Positions 27,238 to 36,387 of a stretch of DNA of 64,000 nt are shown here, piece by piece. The first letter of the stretch is position 1. Every line of letters begins with the position of its first letter. Made by a program: the position numbers and the translations under genes. Location: the NCBI RefSeq assembly GCF_002734285.1, contig NZ_NSEA01000004.1, forward strand, positions 62,001 to 126,000, read 5' to 3'. The notes under the pieces are model-generated. The model was given only the letters and a program-made list of their open reading frames with translations, made no database searches and was not told the origin of the DNA. Source of the stretch: Fredinandcohnia onubensis (lineage in GTDB: Bacteria > Bacillota > Bacilli > Bacillales > Bacillaceae_L).

Positions 27238-27262
27238 CATTTGCGCAAATTCTATTTATAAT
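27234..27262 (+). promoter_or_regulatory. SigA promoter of the signal peptidase gene
   Basis: TTTACA (27234-27239), which is embedded in the rplS terminator tail, and TATAAT (27257-27262) with a 17-nt spacer. Confidence 0.6.
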
Positions 27263-27339
27263 AGTAGGATAATACATACTATATTCTAATATAAAAAAAC
27301 TATTTGGTAGATGAGAAAAGAACAGGTGGAGGAGCAATG

Positions 27340-27873
27340 ATGGCCAAACAAAAAAATGAACTTTGGGAATGGATTAAAGCGCTAGCCATTGCTGTCATAT
27401 TAGCAGCAGTAATCCGTTATTTTTTCTTTGCACCGATTGTGGTAGACGGGCTTTCAATGATGCCAACCTTACATCACCAAGACCGTATGATTGTGAATAA
27501 GATTGGCTATAAGGTTGGTAAACCAGATCGCTTCGACATCGTAGTCTTCCATGCAACAGTCGAAAAAGATTACATCAAGCGGATAATTGGATTACCTGGT
27601 GATCGAATTGAATATAAAAACGATATCCTCTACATTAATGATGAACCGTACGAAGAACCCTATCTTGATGAATATAAGAAGAACCTAATTGATGGACCAC
27701 TTACAGATCCATTTATTTTAGAAGAAGTGCCAGAAGGTCACCTGTTTGTTATGGGGGACAATCGCCGCTACAGTAAGGACTCACGCCATATCGGTCCAGT
27801 TCCAATCAGCGAAGTCCTAGGTGAAACAAGCCTTATCTATTGGCCACTATCTGATTTTGGTATTGTAAAATAG
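27340..27873 (+). CDS. lepB: Type I signal peptidase (Sip/LepB family)
   Basis: Protein of 177 aa. It cleaves signal peptides from exported proteins on the outer face of the membrane. One N-terminal transmembrane helix (about 13-30) is followed by the catalytic dyad Ser39 in GLSMMPTL and Lys80 in YIKRIIGLPGD, then the GDNRRYSKDSR box. Length and single anchor match the Bacillus Sip group. ATG 27340 lies 7 nt after GGAGG; ATG 27337 is an alternative. In B. subtilis no sip gene lies between rplS and rbgA, so its presence here is a difference in content; other Bacillaceae do have one here. Confidence 0.93.
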   Translation: MAKQKNELWEWIKALAIAVILAAVIRYFFFAPIVVDGLSMMPTLHHQDRMIVNKIGYKVGKPDRFDIVVFHATVEKDYIKRIIGLPGDRIEYKNDILYINDEPYEEPYLDEYKKNLIDGPLTDPFILEEVPEGHLFVMGDNRRYSKDSRHIGPVPISEVLGETSLIYWPLSDFGIVK

Positions 27874-27922
27874 GTTATAAAACAACTTTCAAAAAAATTA
27901 ACCATATAAGTTGGTGAAGATA

Positions 27923-28765
27923 TTGACAATTCAATGGTTTCCAGGCCATATGGCAAAAGCGAGAAGACAGGTCACAGAAAAACTCTCTCTCATCGATATT
28001 GTATTCGAACTTGTAGATGCTAGGATTCCTGCATCATCCCGAAACCCAATGATTGATGAAATCATAAAAAATAAACCAAGACTTCTCCTTTTGAATAAAG
28101 CAGACATGGCCGATCCAAAAGTAACAAAAGAATGGATTTCATATTATAAAGAAAACGGTGTACATGCCCTCGCTATTAATTCACAAGAAGGTAATGGCAT
28201 GAAACAAATCGTTAGTGAAGCAAAGGTAATTTTAAAAGAGAAATTTGATAAAATGGCTGCTAAAGGGATTCGACCACGCGCAATACGAGCATTAATTGTA
28301 GGGATTCCGAATGTCGGTAAATCGACATTAATTAATCGCTTAGCAAAGAAAAACATTGCACAAACGGGTGACCGTCCTGGTATTACGAAAGCTCAGCAAT
28401 GGATCAAGGTTGGTAAAGAGCTAGAGCTCCTTGATACACCGGGAATTCTTTGGCCAAAATTCGAGGATCAAGAAGTTGGTCTTAAATTAGCAACTACTGG
28501 AGCTATTAAAGATACAATTCTAAATCTGCAGGATATTGCTGTGTATGCCCTAAGATTTTTAGAAGAAAATTATCCTGAGAATTTAAAAGAACGTTTTGGT
28601 CTTGAAGAAATTCCAGATGATATCGTATTGCTATTTGATGAAATTGCCAAACGTCGTGGTAGCATGATGTCTGGTGGATTTGTAGACTATGATAAAACAG
28701 CTGAATTAATTATTCGAGAAATTCGTACTGAAAAATTAGGCAGGCTTACATTTGAGAAACCTTAA
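27923..28765 (+). CDS. rbgA: Ribosome biogenesis GTPase RbgA (YlqF)
   Basis: Protein of 280 aa from TTG 27923, giving [15 protein letters not shown], the family N-terminus. It is a circularly permuted GTPase required for late assembly of the 50S subunit (incorporation of L16 and others). G4 (LNKADM) precedes G1 ([10 protein letters not shown]) and G3 (DTPGI). The C-terminal region is the ANTAR-like helical domain. GGTGA is the SD. An upstream TTG at 27911 is in frame but lies before the SD. It is in the ribosome-related neighbourhood of rplS. Confidence 0.95.
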   Translation: MTIQWFPGHMAKARRQVTEKLSLIDIVFELVDARIPASSRNPMIDEIIKNKPRLLLLNKADMADPKVTKEWISYYKENGVHALAINSQEGNGMKQIVSEAKVILKEKFDKMAAKGIRPRAIRALIVGIPNVGKSTLINRLAKKNIAQTGDRPGITKAQQWIKVGKELELLDTPGILWPKFEDQEVGLKLATTGAIKDTILNLQDIAVYALRFLEENYPENLKERFGLEEIPDDIVLLFDEIAKRRGSMMSGGFVDYDKTAELIIREIRTEKLGRLTFEKP

Positions 28766-28797
28766 GGTTCGCTATTTAGCGAGCCTTCATTTTTTTT
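28764..28797 (+). terminator. Rho-independent terminator after rbgA
   Basis: A 10-bp stem AAGGTTCGCT / AGCGAGCCTT with one G-U pair, a 4-nt loop and a long T run at 28790-28797. The hairpin begins inside the stop codon. Confidence 0.88.
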
Positions 28798-28848
28798 CAA
28801 TAATGACGATATTAAGTACATAGAGTACGAGAAATAGAAGGTGAAAGC

Positions 28849-29625
28849 ATGTCACAATTGACAATCAAAGAAATCGAAAAAAAATTAGCCGTGATACATG
28901 ATGAACAGGACCCGTTTCTAAAAGACTGTGAAAATGATTCCCGCAAAGGGGTTAAAGTTCTATTGCAACGATGGAGAAAGAAAAAAGCCGAAGAAAAGGC
29001 CCTAGAGCAACAGTTTAAAGAAATGAACCAATATGAACAAGATCTTTATAATAGGGGGTATCATATTATAGCAGGTGTCGATGAAGTAGGTCGTGGCCCA
29101 TTGGCAGGACCTGTAGTTGCGGCTGCTGTCATTTTACCTCAAGACGCCTTTTTACCGGGCCTAAATGATTCAAAAAAACTAACGGAGCAAAAGCGAGAAG
29201 AATTATTTCAACAAATAACAGAGTGTGCGATTTCTATTGGTATTGGGATCATACCAGCAAAAGTTATTGATGAAGTAAATATTTATCAAGCAACAAAACA
29301 AGCAATGAAACAAGCACTTTTGGGTCTTTCTGAAAAACCCGATCATCTTTTAGTTGACGCAATGGAAATACCAATTGATATCCCTCAAACTTCAATCATT
29401 AAAGGCGATTCAAAAAGTGTTTCAATAGCAGCGAGCTCAATTATTGCTAAAGTGACTAGAGACCGATTAATGGTTCGCTTAAGTCATGAATATCCGCAAT
29501 TTGGGTTCGAAAAGCATATGGGATATGGTACAGCATATCATCTTGATGCGCTAAAAAAATATGGCGTTACATATGAACATCGACGTTCATATGCCCCAAT
29601 TCGAGAGTTAATAGAGGTAAAATGA
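28849..29625 (+). CDS. rnhB: Ribonuclease HII
   Basis: Protein of 258 aa. It removes single ribonucleotides and RNA primers from DNA. After a helical N-terminal extension of about 70 residues typical of Bacillus RNase HII comes the core with [14 protein letters not shown] (first Asp/Glu pair), [15 protein letters not shown] with the third acidic residue, and SIIAKVTRD with the fourth Asp. ATG 28849 has an AAGGTGA SD. The stop overlaps the start of ylqG. Confidence 0.96.
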   Translation: MSQLTIKEIEKKLAVIHDEQDPFLKDCENDSRKGVKVLLQRWRKKKAEEKALEQQFKEMNQYEQDLYNRGYHIIAGVDEVGRGPLAGPVVAAAVILPQDAFLPGLNDSKKLTEQKREELFQQITECAISIGIGIIPAKVIDEVNIYQATKQAMKQALLGLSEKPDHLLVDAMEIPIDIPQTSIIKGDSKSVSIAASSIIAKVTRDRLMVRLSHEYPQFGFEKHMGYGTAYHLDALKKYGVTYEHRRSYAPIRELIEVK

Positions 29626-30221
29626 TGATTCCAATTCATTTAATTCAAGCATTATTTAAGAGTGGAGCTGTACATAAGCTTCACTCTCTTTCAAATTTAA
29701 GGCAAGAAGAACAAAAAACACAAAGTTCTTCCACCAACCTATCGAGCTTATTAACAGCTAATACGAGTGAAATCTCTAAATATAGCTCCCAACATAGTCC
29801 TTTACATCAAATGGACACAGTTGACCTAACATCAAATGACTCAAGCCAATTTCTTCAACAACAATTTATTTTTCATACCCCAGATAATAAGAACATATCA
29901 CTTCGGATGTCTGGAAGGAAGAAAAATGGGGAAATTGACTCTGATTTTTGTCGTCTACTCTTTTCGCTTGAACTCAAAAATTTAAATGAAGTGGTCATTG
30001 ATGTTAAGGTTCAAAATCGCATTTTATCAATAGTCATCTTTAATCAATCAGAAGGAATCAAGTCTTTAGTTAGAGAATTGAAATCAACACTCCGAGCTAA
30101 TATAGAACCATTAGGGTATCAGCTTTCATCTATAAAAATAAGTAACCCAATAGAGAGGGACAAAGTGATTGGTCAAACTGATTCAACTATTGATCATGAA
30201 AGAGTAGATCTGAAAATATGA
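29625..30221 (+). CDS. ylqG: YlqG-like protein with a FliK C-terminal-like domain
   Basis: Protein of 198 aa (199 if ATG 29622 is used; AGAGG spacing favours 29625). The N-terminal ~90 residues are rich in Ser, Gln and Asn and look disordered. Residues about 110-172 resemble the C-terminal domain of flagellar hook-length protein FliK: by eye, a 59-residue ungapped alignment with the FliK of this same window gives 11 identities and a shared hydrophobic pattern. The gene overlaps rnhB and is followed by a FlhB-C-like gene with 4-nt overlap. The family is called uncharacterised; a role with FlhB2 is my inference. Confidence 0.7.
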   Translation: MIPIHLIQALFKSGAVHKLHSLSNLRQEEQKTQSSSTNLSSLLTANTSEISKYSSQHSPLHQMDTVDLTSNDSSQFLQQQFIFHTPDNKNISLRMSGRKKNGEIDSDFCRLLFSLELKNLNEVVIDVKVQNRILSIVIFNQSEGIKSLVRELKSTLRANIEPLGYQLSSIKISNPIERDKVIGQTDSTIDHERVDLKI

Positions 30222-30508
30222 AAAAATTACAAAAGAACAAAACGAAAATGGCTGTTGCTTTGTCATACAACGAAAAAATAGATTCTGAGCCTAAGGTAAT
30301 TGCAAAAGGTAGAGGACTAGTCGCTAAAAAAATAATTGATAAGGCCAAGGAACATGAAGTTCCGATACAAGAGGATACAGTTTTAGTAGAGTTATTGGGG
30401 GAACTTAGATTAAATGAGGGGATTACTGAAGATTTATATCAAGTCATTGCAGAAATTTTTGCTTTTGTTTACCAAATAGATAAAAACCTTGAAGAATCTA
30501 AAAAATAG
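30218..30508 (+). CDS. ylqH: FlhB C-terminal-domain homologue (YlqH/FlhB2)
   Basis: Protein of 96 aa matching the cytoplasmic C-terminal part of FlhB from just after its NPTH cleavage site: AVALSYNE... parallels AIALKYDE, VIAKGRGLVAKKI parallels VVAKGVDFVAGRI, and IAEIFAFVYQI parallels VAEILAYVYRL. The NPTH motif itself is replaced by NKTK (residues 7-10), so autocleavage is not expected; the protein corresponds to the cleaved FlhB-CC fragment. It has no membrane segment. It overlaps ylqG by 4 nt (ATGA). In B. subtilis the equivalent is named FlhB2; its function is unclear. Confidence 0.88.
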   Translation: MKKLQKNKTKMAVALSYNEKIDSEPKVIAKGRGLVAKKIIDKAKEHEVPIQEDTVLVELLGELRLNEGITEDLYQVIAEIFAFVYQIDKNLEESKK

Positions 30509-30801
30509 TTTCGTGGTATAGTAAATTAGTCATTATTTGCAGAAAAAATAACAAATTCAATCGAAATGGTAGACAAGTAGTTAATTCAGTTATAAAATGA
30601 AAGCGCAGTCTAATTTTGTCGAGTTAACGTCATAAAGATTTGGGAAAAAAACCCTATCTCAGTATGATGTGAATTTCTATGCAAATATGATTTTTCGGAA
30701 AAATTATAATTGTCATAGAAAGTTTAAAAAAGAAAATGTATAATAACATTTGGACTGACAAAAAATTCTTTGCTTTTATACATAAGAATGGAGGATGGGA
30801 A
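30509..30801. other. Intergenic region upstream of sucC
   Basis: About 290 nt, AT-rich, without a convincing ORF or terminator. It holds a CodY-box-like palindrome at 30690-30704 directly followed by a TATAAT at 30705-30710, and another TATAAT at 30739-30744. No good -35 accompanies either at 17 nt. The SD of sucC is GGAGGATGGG at about 30791-30800. Confidence 0.6.
30690..30704 (+). promoter_or_regulatory. Candidate CodY box upstream of sucCD
   Basis: ATTTTTCGGAAAAAT is a perfect 7-bp inverted repeat around one G and matches the CodY consensus AATTTTCWGAAAATT at 12 of 15 positions. It directly abuts a TATAAT at 30705-30710, so bound CodY would block polymerase. codY is encoded at 39296 in this window. 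Confidence 0.55.
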
Positions 30802-31962
30802 ATGAATATCCATGAGTATCAAGGAAAAGAGATCCTCAGAAAATATGGGGTAGCTGTTCCAAATGGTAAGGTTGCTTTCACGGTTGATGAGGCTGTTGAA
30901 GCTGCAAAAGAACTTGGTTCCCAAGTTTGTGTTGTTAAAGCACAAATTCACGCAGGGGGTCGTGGTAAAGCGGGTGGAGTTAAAGTAGCGAAAAACCTAG
31001 ATGAGGTTCGTACATATGCTAATGAAATCCTAGGTAAAACGCTTGTAACTCACCAAACAGGACCAGAAGGTAAAGAAGTAAAGCGTCTTCTTATTGAAGA
31101 AGGCTGCGATATTAAAAAAGAGTACTACATTGGACTAGTACTTGATCGTGCTACTTCTCGCGTTGTTTTAATGGCATCTGAAGAAGGTGGAACAGAAATC
31201 GAAGAGGTTGCTGAAAAAACACCTGAAAAGATTTTCAAAGAAGTAATCGACCCTGTAGTTGGATTATTACCATTCCAAGCTCGTCGAATTGCTTTCAACA
31301 TTAATATTCCAAAAGAATTAGTGAATCAAGCTGTTAAATTTATGACTGCTTTATACACTGCATTCGTTGAAAAAGATTGCTCAATTGCTGAAATTAACCC
31401 ATTAGTTGTAACAGGCGATGGTAAAGTAATGGCACTTGATGCTAAATTAAACTTTGATTCTAACGCATTATACCGTCAAAAAGACGTTCTTGAGTACCGT
31501 GATTTAGACGAAGAAGATGTAAAAGAAATTGAAGCATCTAAATATGATTTAAGCTATATTTCACTAGACGGAAACATCGGATGTATGGTAAACGGTGCAG
31601 GTCTGGCTATGTCTACAATGGACATTATTAAGCACTACGGTGGCGATCCCGCGAACTTCCTTGATGTTGGGGGCGGCGCAACTGCTGAGAAAGTTACTGA
31701 AGCATTCAAAATCATTTTATCTGATGAAAACGTTAAAGGTATTTTCGTAAATATCTTTGGTGGAATTATGAAGTGTGATGTAATCGCAGAAGGTGTTGTA
31801 ACCGCAACGAAAGAAGTAGGCTTGGAAATTCCTCTAGTAGTACGTCTTGAAGGAACAAACGTAGATTTAGGTAAAAAGATTTTACAAGAATCTGGTCTGA
31901 ACATTACTGCTGCAGAATCAATGGCAGACGGTGCACAAAAAATCGTATCACTAGTAGGATAG
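30802..31962 (+). CDS. sucC: Succinate-CoA ligase beta subunit
   Basis: Protein of 386 aa beginning [17 protein letters not shown]. With SucD it converts succinyl-CoA to succinate with ADP or GDP phosphorylation in the TCA cycle. It has an N-terminal ATP-grasp domain ([18 protein letters not shown]) and a C-terminal CoA-ligase domain with NPLVVTGDG and [13 protein letters not shown] 30802 follows GGAGG at normal distance; the 22 extra codons upstream in frame lack SD and family similarity. sucD starts 17 nt later. Confidence 0.97.
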   Translation: MNIHEYQGKEILRKYGVAVPNGKVAFTVDEAVEAAKELGSQVCVVKAQIHAGGRGKAGGVKVAKNLDEVRTYANEILGKTLVTHQTGPEGKEVKRLLIEEGCDIKKEYYIGLVLDRATSRVVLMASEEGGTEIEEVAEKTPEKIFKEVIDPVVGLLPFQARRIAFNINIPKELVNQAVKFMTALYTAFVEKDCSIAEINPLVVTGDGKVMALDAKLNFDSNALYRQKDVLEYRDLDEEDVKEIEASKYDLSYISLDGNIGCMVNGAGLAMSTMDIIKHYGGDPANFLDVGGGATAEKVTEAFKIILSDENVKGIFVNIFGGIMKCDVIAEGVVTATKEVGLEIPLVVRLEGTNVDLGKKILQESGLNITAAESMADGAQKIVSLVG

Positions 31963-31979
31963 AAAGGCAGGGGACAAAC

Positions 31980-32882
31980 ATGGGTGTTTTTGTTAATAAA
32001 GATACAAAAGTAATTGTTCAAGGGATAACAGGTGCTACTGCATTATTCCATACAAAACAAATGCTTGAATACGGTACTAAAATTGTTGGTGGTACTTCAC
32101 CTGGTAAAGGTGGAACTGAAGTAGAAGGTGTTCCTGTATTTAATACTGTAAAAGAAGCAGTAGAACAAACAGGTGCAACAGCATCGGTAATTTATGTTCC
32201 TGCTCCATTTGCAGCAGACGCAATTATCGAAGCAGTTGATGCAGAATTAGACTTAGCAATCTGTATTACTGAGCATATTCCAGTTTTAGACATGGTAAAA
32301 GTGAAACGCTATATGGAAGGTAAGAAGACTCGTTTAGTAGGTCCTAACTGTCCTGGTGTAATCACTGCTGATGAATGTAAAATCGGAATCATGCCTGGAT
32401 ATATTCATAAAAAAGGACATGTAGGTGTTGTATCACGTTCTGGTACATTAACTTATGAGGCTGTACATCAATTAACACAAGCTGGAATTGGTCAAACAAC
32501 TGCAGTTGGTATTGGTGGAGACCCTGTAAACGGAACGAACTTCATCGATGTGTTAAAAGCATTTAACGAAGATGAAGAAACATATGCGGTTATCATGATT
32601 GGTGAAATCGGTGGAACAGCTGAAGAAGAAGCTGCTGAATGGGTTAAAGCAAACATGACTAAGCCAGTTGTTGGATTTATCGGTGGACAAACTGCACCTC
32701 CAGGAAAGCGTATGGGCCATGCTGGTGCAATTATTTCTGGTGGTAAGGGTACTGCTGCTGAAAAGATCAAAACAATGAATGAATGTGGAATTAAGGTCGC
32801 TGAAACACCATCAGTAATGGGTGAAACGTTAATTTCTGTTCTTAAAGAAAAAGGTTTATACGAAAAGTGTAAAACTCACTAA
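31980..32882 (+). CDS. sucD: Succinate-CoA ligase alpha subunit
   Basis: Protein of 300 aa. The N-terminal Rossmann domain binds CoA ([22 protein letters not shown]), and the C-terminal domain holds the phosphorylated histidine in [21 protein letters not shown] is also typical. It forms the heterotetramer or heterodimer with SucC and is co-transcribed with it. A terminator follows. Confidence 0.97.
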   Translation: MGVFVNKDTKVIVQGITGATALFHTKQMLEYGTKIVGGTSPGKGGTEVEGVPVFNTVKEAVEQTGATASVIYVPAPFAADAIIEAVDAELDLAICITEHIPVLDMVKVKRYMEGKKTRLVGPNCPGVITADECKIGIMPGYIHKKGHVGVVSRSGTLTYEAVHQLTQAGIGQTTAVGIGGDPVNGTNFIDVLKAFNEDEETYAVIMIGEIGGTAEEEAAEWVKANMTKPVVGFIGGQTAPPGKRMGHAGAIISGGKGTAAEKIKTMNECGIKVAETPSVMGETLISVLKEKGLYEKCKTH

Positions 32883-32896
32883 TAAAAACACGAAAG

Positions 32897-32926
32897 AGGC
32901 AGTTCTTGTCTAAGAACTGTCTTTTT
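32897..32926 (+). terminator. Rho-independent terminator after sucD
   Basis: GGCAGTTCTT pairs with AAGAACTGTC (one G-U) around a 4-nt loop and is followed by TTTTT. Confidence 0.85.
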
Positions 32927-32949
32927 CTGATGAAAAAAAGGAGAAATAT

Positions 32950-33831
32950 ATGGACAAATTTCGAGAAAACCTAATACATCTTCACCACTGCCGAGGAATA
33001 GGTTGGAAGTCAATTTTTAAAATTCTACAGCATGATTCGACCCTCTCCCAAATTTATAAATACCCCCCATCCTTTTATGAAAAAATCCTTCCTTTGTCTA
33101 AAAATCAACTAACTATTTTTCTAAAAGATTTGCATTCTTTATCAATCCAAAGTATGCTAAAACAATATAACGATAATAACGTGGGGATTATTACCATATT
33201 TGATCAAGAGTATCCTAGACTATTGAAACAGATTTATGATCCACCATGGGTCATTTATACGCTTGGGGACAAATCTTTATTAAATAGTAAGAAATTATTA
33301 AGTGTTGTTGGTTCACGTACACCATCATCAACAAGTTTACAAAGTATGACAAAGGTCTTAGAACCTTTGATTAAGCAAAATTGGGTATTGGTTAGTGGTT
33401 TAGCGCGTGGTATTGATACAATGGGACACCAATTAGCAATCCGAAATAATGGAAAAACAATTGCAGTCATCGCTGGCGGTCTTCATCATATTTATCCTCA
33501 CGAGAACAAAGAGTTAGCAACTACCATCACTCAGAATCATATACTTATTTCTGAATATCCCCCTTCCACAAAGCCCGAAAAATGGCAGTTTCCGATGCGA
33601 AATCGAATTATTAGTGGTTTAACTCAAGGAACTCTAGTTGTTGAAGCAAAAGAAAGAAGCGGTTCTTTAATTACCGCTGATCAAGCTCTAAACCAAGGCA
33701 GAGAGGTCTTTGCGATACCAGGTTCGATATTAGAACCTACATGTGTAGGAACAAATAAGTTAATCCAATCTGGAGCAAAATTGGTCCTTACAAGCGAGGA
33801 TATTTTATCAGAAATTCGTACTTTTGAATGA
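32950..33831 (+). CDS. dprA: DNA-processing protein DprA (Smf)
   Basis: Protein of 293 aa. DprA binds incoming single-stranded DNA during transformation and loads RecA. The N-terminal helical segment (about 1-75) is followed by the Rossmann-like domain with VVGSRTPS, VSGLARGIDTMGHQLA, GGLHHIYPHEN and a C-terminal NKLIQSGAKLV. Length equals B. subtilis DprA, without the C-terminal DML1-like extension found in some species. Presence alone does not prove competence. SD AAAGGAG precedes the ATG. Confidence 0.95.
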   Translation: MDKFRENLIHLHHCRGIGWKSIFKILQHDSTLSQIYKYPPSFYEKILPLSKNQLTIFLKDLHSLSIQSMLKQYNDNNVGIITIFDQEYPRLLKQIYDPPWVIYTLGDKSLLNSKKLLSVVGSRTPSSTSLQSMTKVLEPLIKQNWVLVSGLARGIDTMGHQLAIRNNGKTIAVIAGGLHHIYPHENKELATTITQNHILISEYPPSTKPEKWQFPMRNRIISGLTQGTLVVEAKERSGSLITADQALNQGREVFAIPGSILEPTCVGTNKLIQSGAKLVLTSEDILSEIRTFE

Positions 33832-33870
33832 AAATAACTAGTTAAAATGTATAAAAATAAATTTAACAGT

Positions 33871-33899
33871 TTGACAAACGGTACATGAATATTTAATAA
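33871..33899 (+). promoter_or_regulatory. SigA promoter of topA
   Basis: Perfect TTGACA (33871-33876) and TAATAA (33894-33899), 17-nt spacer. Transcription would start near 33906 and give a leader of about 200 nt containing the three hairpins of 33913-34039. Confidence 0.6.
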
Positions 33900-33912
33900 T
33901 ATGGAGGATTTA

Positions 33913-34039
33913 ACTTATTCAGTGGGGTTTAAACCCCACTGAATAAGTCAAAGCTTCCGGCGGATGCCACAGATTTTTAGAGGTAGTTTTTCGAGCAAGC
34001 TCGAAAAAATCTGGGCGCAAATACGCCAAGGCGCATTTG
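33913..34039. repeat. Three-hairpin element in the topA leader, with a perfect 36-nt palindrome
   Basis: Hairpin 1 is a perfect 18-bp inverted repeat with no spacer (33913-33948; arm ACTTATTCAGTGGGGTTT). Hairpin 2 is TTTTTCGAGC-AA-GCTCGAAAAA (33987-34008), with an alternative outer pairing CAGATTTTT (33970-33978) / AAAAATCTG (34005-34013). Hairpin 3 is CAAATACGCC-AA-GGCGCATTTG (34018-34039, one mismatch). The sequence CTTCCGGCGGATGCCACAGA between them resembles a repeat I recall from other Bacillaceae, but I cannot test this. It may be a mobile palindromic repeat or a topA regulatory leader. Confidence 0.65.
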
Positions 34040-34108
34040 ATTACGGTAACTTAGGTAAAATTTATTATAAATGGAAAATTAATTTAACCTCTAAGGAGGA
34101 AGCGATAC

Positions 34109-36241
34109 ATGTCGGACTATTTAGTCATAGTTGAATCACCAGCAAAAGCAAAAACAATTGAGAGATATTTGGGGAAAAAATACAAGGTAAAGGCTTCAAT
34201 GGGCCATGTACGAGATCTCCCAAGAAGTCAAATGGGTGTAGATGCAAAAAACGATTTCGAAGTAAAATATATTACTATTCGTGGAAAAGGCCCTGTATTA
34301 AAGGAATTAAAGACAGCCGCTAAGAAGGCAAAGAAAGTCTATCTAGCAGCCGACCCCGACCGCGAAGGAGAAGCAATCGCTTGGCATTTGGCTCACTCGT
34401 TAGATCTTGATATAACCTCTGATTGTCGAGTTGTATTTAACGAAATTACAAAGGATGCCATTAAAGAGTCCTTTAAACATCCACGTCCAATAAATCAGGC
34501 ACTAGTAGATGCACAACAAGCAAGACGTGTTCTTGACAGATTAGTAGGCTATAATATTAGCCCTTTGCTTTGGAAGAAAGTAAAGAAGGGTTTAAGTGCG
34601 GGACGAGTTCAATCAGTAGCAGTTAGATTGATTATTGATAGAGAAAAAGAGATTCAAGATTTTGAACCGGAAGAATATTGGTCAATCAAAGCGAACTTTT
34701 TGAAAGAAAATGAAAATGTACAATTTGAAGGGCAATTTTACGGTGTAAATGGAAAAAAACTAGAGTTAACAAATGTGGCTGAGGTAGAAGATATCCTTTC
34801 TCAAATTGAAGCTGAATTCTCTGGGAGTGATGAAGAGTTAACAGCGGTGATTTCTAAGAAAGCGAAATCATTTACCATTACTTCTGTCACAAAAAAAGAG
34901 CGAAAAAGAAATCCAGCACCACCATTTATCACTTCTTCCCTACAACAGGAAGCAGCACGTAAATTAAATTTCCGTGCAAAGAAAACAATGATGCTCGCAC
35001 AACAATTATATGAAGGAATTGACCTAGGCAAGGAAGGAACAGTTGGTCTAATCACATACATGCGTACAGATTCAACTCGAATTTCAGATACAGCCGTTGC
35101 CGAAAGCTCCCAATATATTGAACAGACATTTGGAAAACAATTTTTAACAGATACGAAAAGAAAAGAGAAAAAAGGTGCGAATACACAGGATGCTCACGAA
35201 GGGATTCGCCCGACATCAGTATTCAGAGAACCAAATAGTGTGAAGCAATATTTAAGTCGAGATCAATTAAGATTGTATAAATTGATTTGGGAGCGATTTG
35301 TTGCAAGTCAAATGGCATCAGCAATCATGGATACGATGAGTGTTGACCTAAATTATGGAGACGTTGTGTTCAGAGCCACTGGTTCAAAAGTAAAATTCCC
35401 TGGATTTATGAAGGTTTATGTTGAGGGTAATGATGACAATGTTGAAGAAAAAGAGAATATGCTACCTGATTTAAAAGAGGGTGACCGTGTATTTGCTACA
35501 GATATTGATCCGAAGCAACACTTTACACAGCCACCTCCTAGATATACGGAAGCTCGACTTGTTAAAACCATGGAGGAACTTGGTATAGGAAGACCGTCCA
35601 CTTATGCACCAACTCTTGATACGATCCAGAAAAGAGGATATGTGTCATTAGATAATAAGCGGTTTGTGCCTACAGAATTAGGGGAAATCGTAGATGAGTT
35701 AATGCTCGAATTCTTCCCGAGAATTTTAGATGTAGAATTTACTGCAAAAATGGAGCATGACCTTGATGAAATTGAAGAAGGAAAAACACAATGGATCAAA
35801 ATTATCGATGAATTTTATCAAGACTTTGAGAAAAGATTAGAAGTTGCAGAATCAGAAATGAAGGAAGTTGAGATTAAGGATGAACCTGCAGGGGTGGATT
35901 GTGAAAACTGTGGTCATCCTATGGTTTACAAAATGGGCCGCTATGGCAAATTCATGGCTTGTTCAAATTTTCCTGATTGTCGCAATACAAAACCGATTGT
36001 AAAAGAAATCGGGGTTCCTTGTCCGAAATGTGAAAAAGGAAATATTGTTGAGAGAAAAAGCAAGAAGAAAAGAATCTTTTATGGTTGCGATCAATACCCA
36101 GAATGTGATTTTCTATCTTGGGATAAACCACTTGCTCGGAAATGTCCAAAGTGTGAAAGCCTGTTAGTTGAGAAAAAGCTCAAAAAAGGAATACAGGTAC
36201 AATGTGCCCAGTGTGATTATAAAGAAGAAACTCAGAAGTAA
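34109..36241 (+). CDS. topA: DNA topoisomerase I
   Basis: Protein of 710 aa. It relaxes negative supercoils by a type IA mechanism. The N-terminal TOPRIM domain starts [16 protein letters not shown] and has [12 protein letters not shown]. The active-site Tyr317 lies in TYMRTDSTR. After about residue 590 come three zinc-ribbon motifs with CxxC pairs ([24 protein letters not shown]). Size and three zinc fingers match Bacillus TopA. ATG 34109 has AAGGAGGAAG as SD. The usual next gene, trmFO, is absent. Confidence 0.97.
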   Translation: MSDYLVIVESPAKAKTIERYLGKKYKVKASMGHVRDLPRSQMGVDAKNDFEVKYITIRGKGPVLKELKTAAKKAKKVYLAADPDREGEAIAWHLAHSLDLDITSDCRVVFNEITKDAIKESFKHPRPINQALVDAQQARRVLDRLVGYNISPLLWKKVKKGLSAGRVQSVAVRLIIDREKEIQDFEPEEYWSIKANFLKENENVQFEGQFYGVNGKKLELTNVAEVEDILSQIEAEFSGSDEELTAVISKKAKSFTITSVTKKERKRNPAPPFITSSLQQEAARKLNFRAKKTMMLAQQLYEGIDLGKEGTVGLITYMRTDSTRISDTAVAESSQYIEQTFGKQFLTDTKRKEKKGANTQDAHEGIRPTSVFREPNSVKQYLSRDQLRLYKLIWERFVASQMASAIMDTMSVDLNYGDVVFRATGSKVKFPGFMKVYVEGNDDNVEEKENMLPDLKEGDRVFATDIDPKQHFTQPPPRYTEARLVKTMEELGIGRPSTYAPTLDTIQKRGYVSLDNKRFVPTELGEIVDELMLEFFPRILDVEFTAKMEHDLDEIEEGKTQWIKIIDEFYQDFEKRLEVAESEMKEVEIKDEPAGVDCENCGHPMVYKMGRYGKFMACSNFPDCRNTKPIVKEIGVPCPKCEKGNIVERKSKKKRIFYGCDQYPECDFLSWDKPLARKCPKCESLLVEKKLKKGIQVQCAQCDYKEETQK

Positions 36242-36247
36242 CATGTG

Positions 36248-36283
36248 GTGGTGAGCAAATAACAGCTCACCACTTTCCATTTT
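36248..36283 (+). terminator. Rho-independent terminator after topA
   Basis: A 9-bp stem GTGGTGAGC / GCTCACCAC with an 8-nt loop is followed by TTTCCATTTTT. It lies 6 nt after the topA stop, so topA is not co-transcribed with xerC unless read-through occurs. Confidence 0.8.
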
Positions 36284-36345
36284 TCATCTAAAAAAGCGGA
36301 TTTCTTACGCAATTCAGAATTTTGTAAAAAAATCAGAGTTTTTAT

Positions 36346-36374
36346 TTGCAAGGGCTACTAAATTGTGATAATAT
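36346..36374 (+). promoter_or_regulatory. SigA promoter of xerC-hslVU-codY
   Basis: TTGCAA (36346-36351) and TAATAT (36369-36374), 17-nt spacer, 27 nt upstream of the xerC start. It is overlapped by a long inverted repeat. Confidence 0.6.
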
Positions 36375-36387
36375 TTAGTAGCCCTTG
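36349..36387 (+). promoter_or_regulatory. 15-bp inverted repeat over the xerC promoter
   Basis: CAAGGGCTACTAAAT (36349-36363) is repeated as its exact complement at 36373-36387, with a 9-nt spacer. The left arm overlaps the -35, the spacer holds most of the -10, and the right arm reaches about +6. No T run follows, so it does not look like a terminator. It may be an operator; if transcription starts further upstream it would be an RNA hairpin next to the SD. Confidence 0.6.

Noticed and set aside
28805-28812. SigD-like -10 box GACGATAT upstream of rnhB
   Set aside because: There is no TAAA-like -35 at 14-16 nt, and rnhB is not a motility gene; a single 8-mer match is expected by chance.
33901-34060. 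Insertion sequence remnant upstream of topA
   Set aside because: There is no transposase fragment, no target-site duplication and no terminal repeat pair; only palindromic structure is seen.
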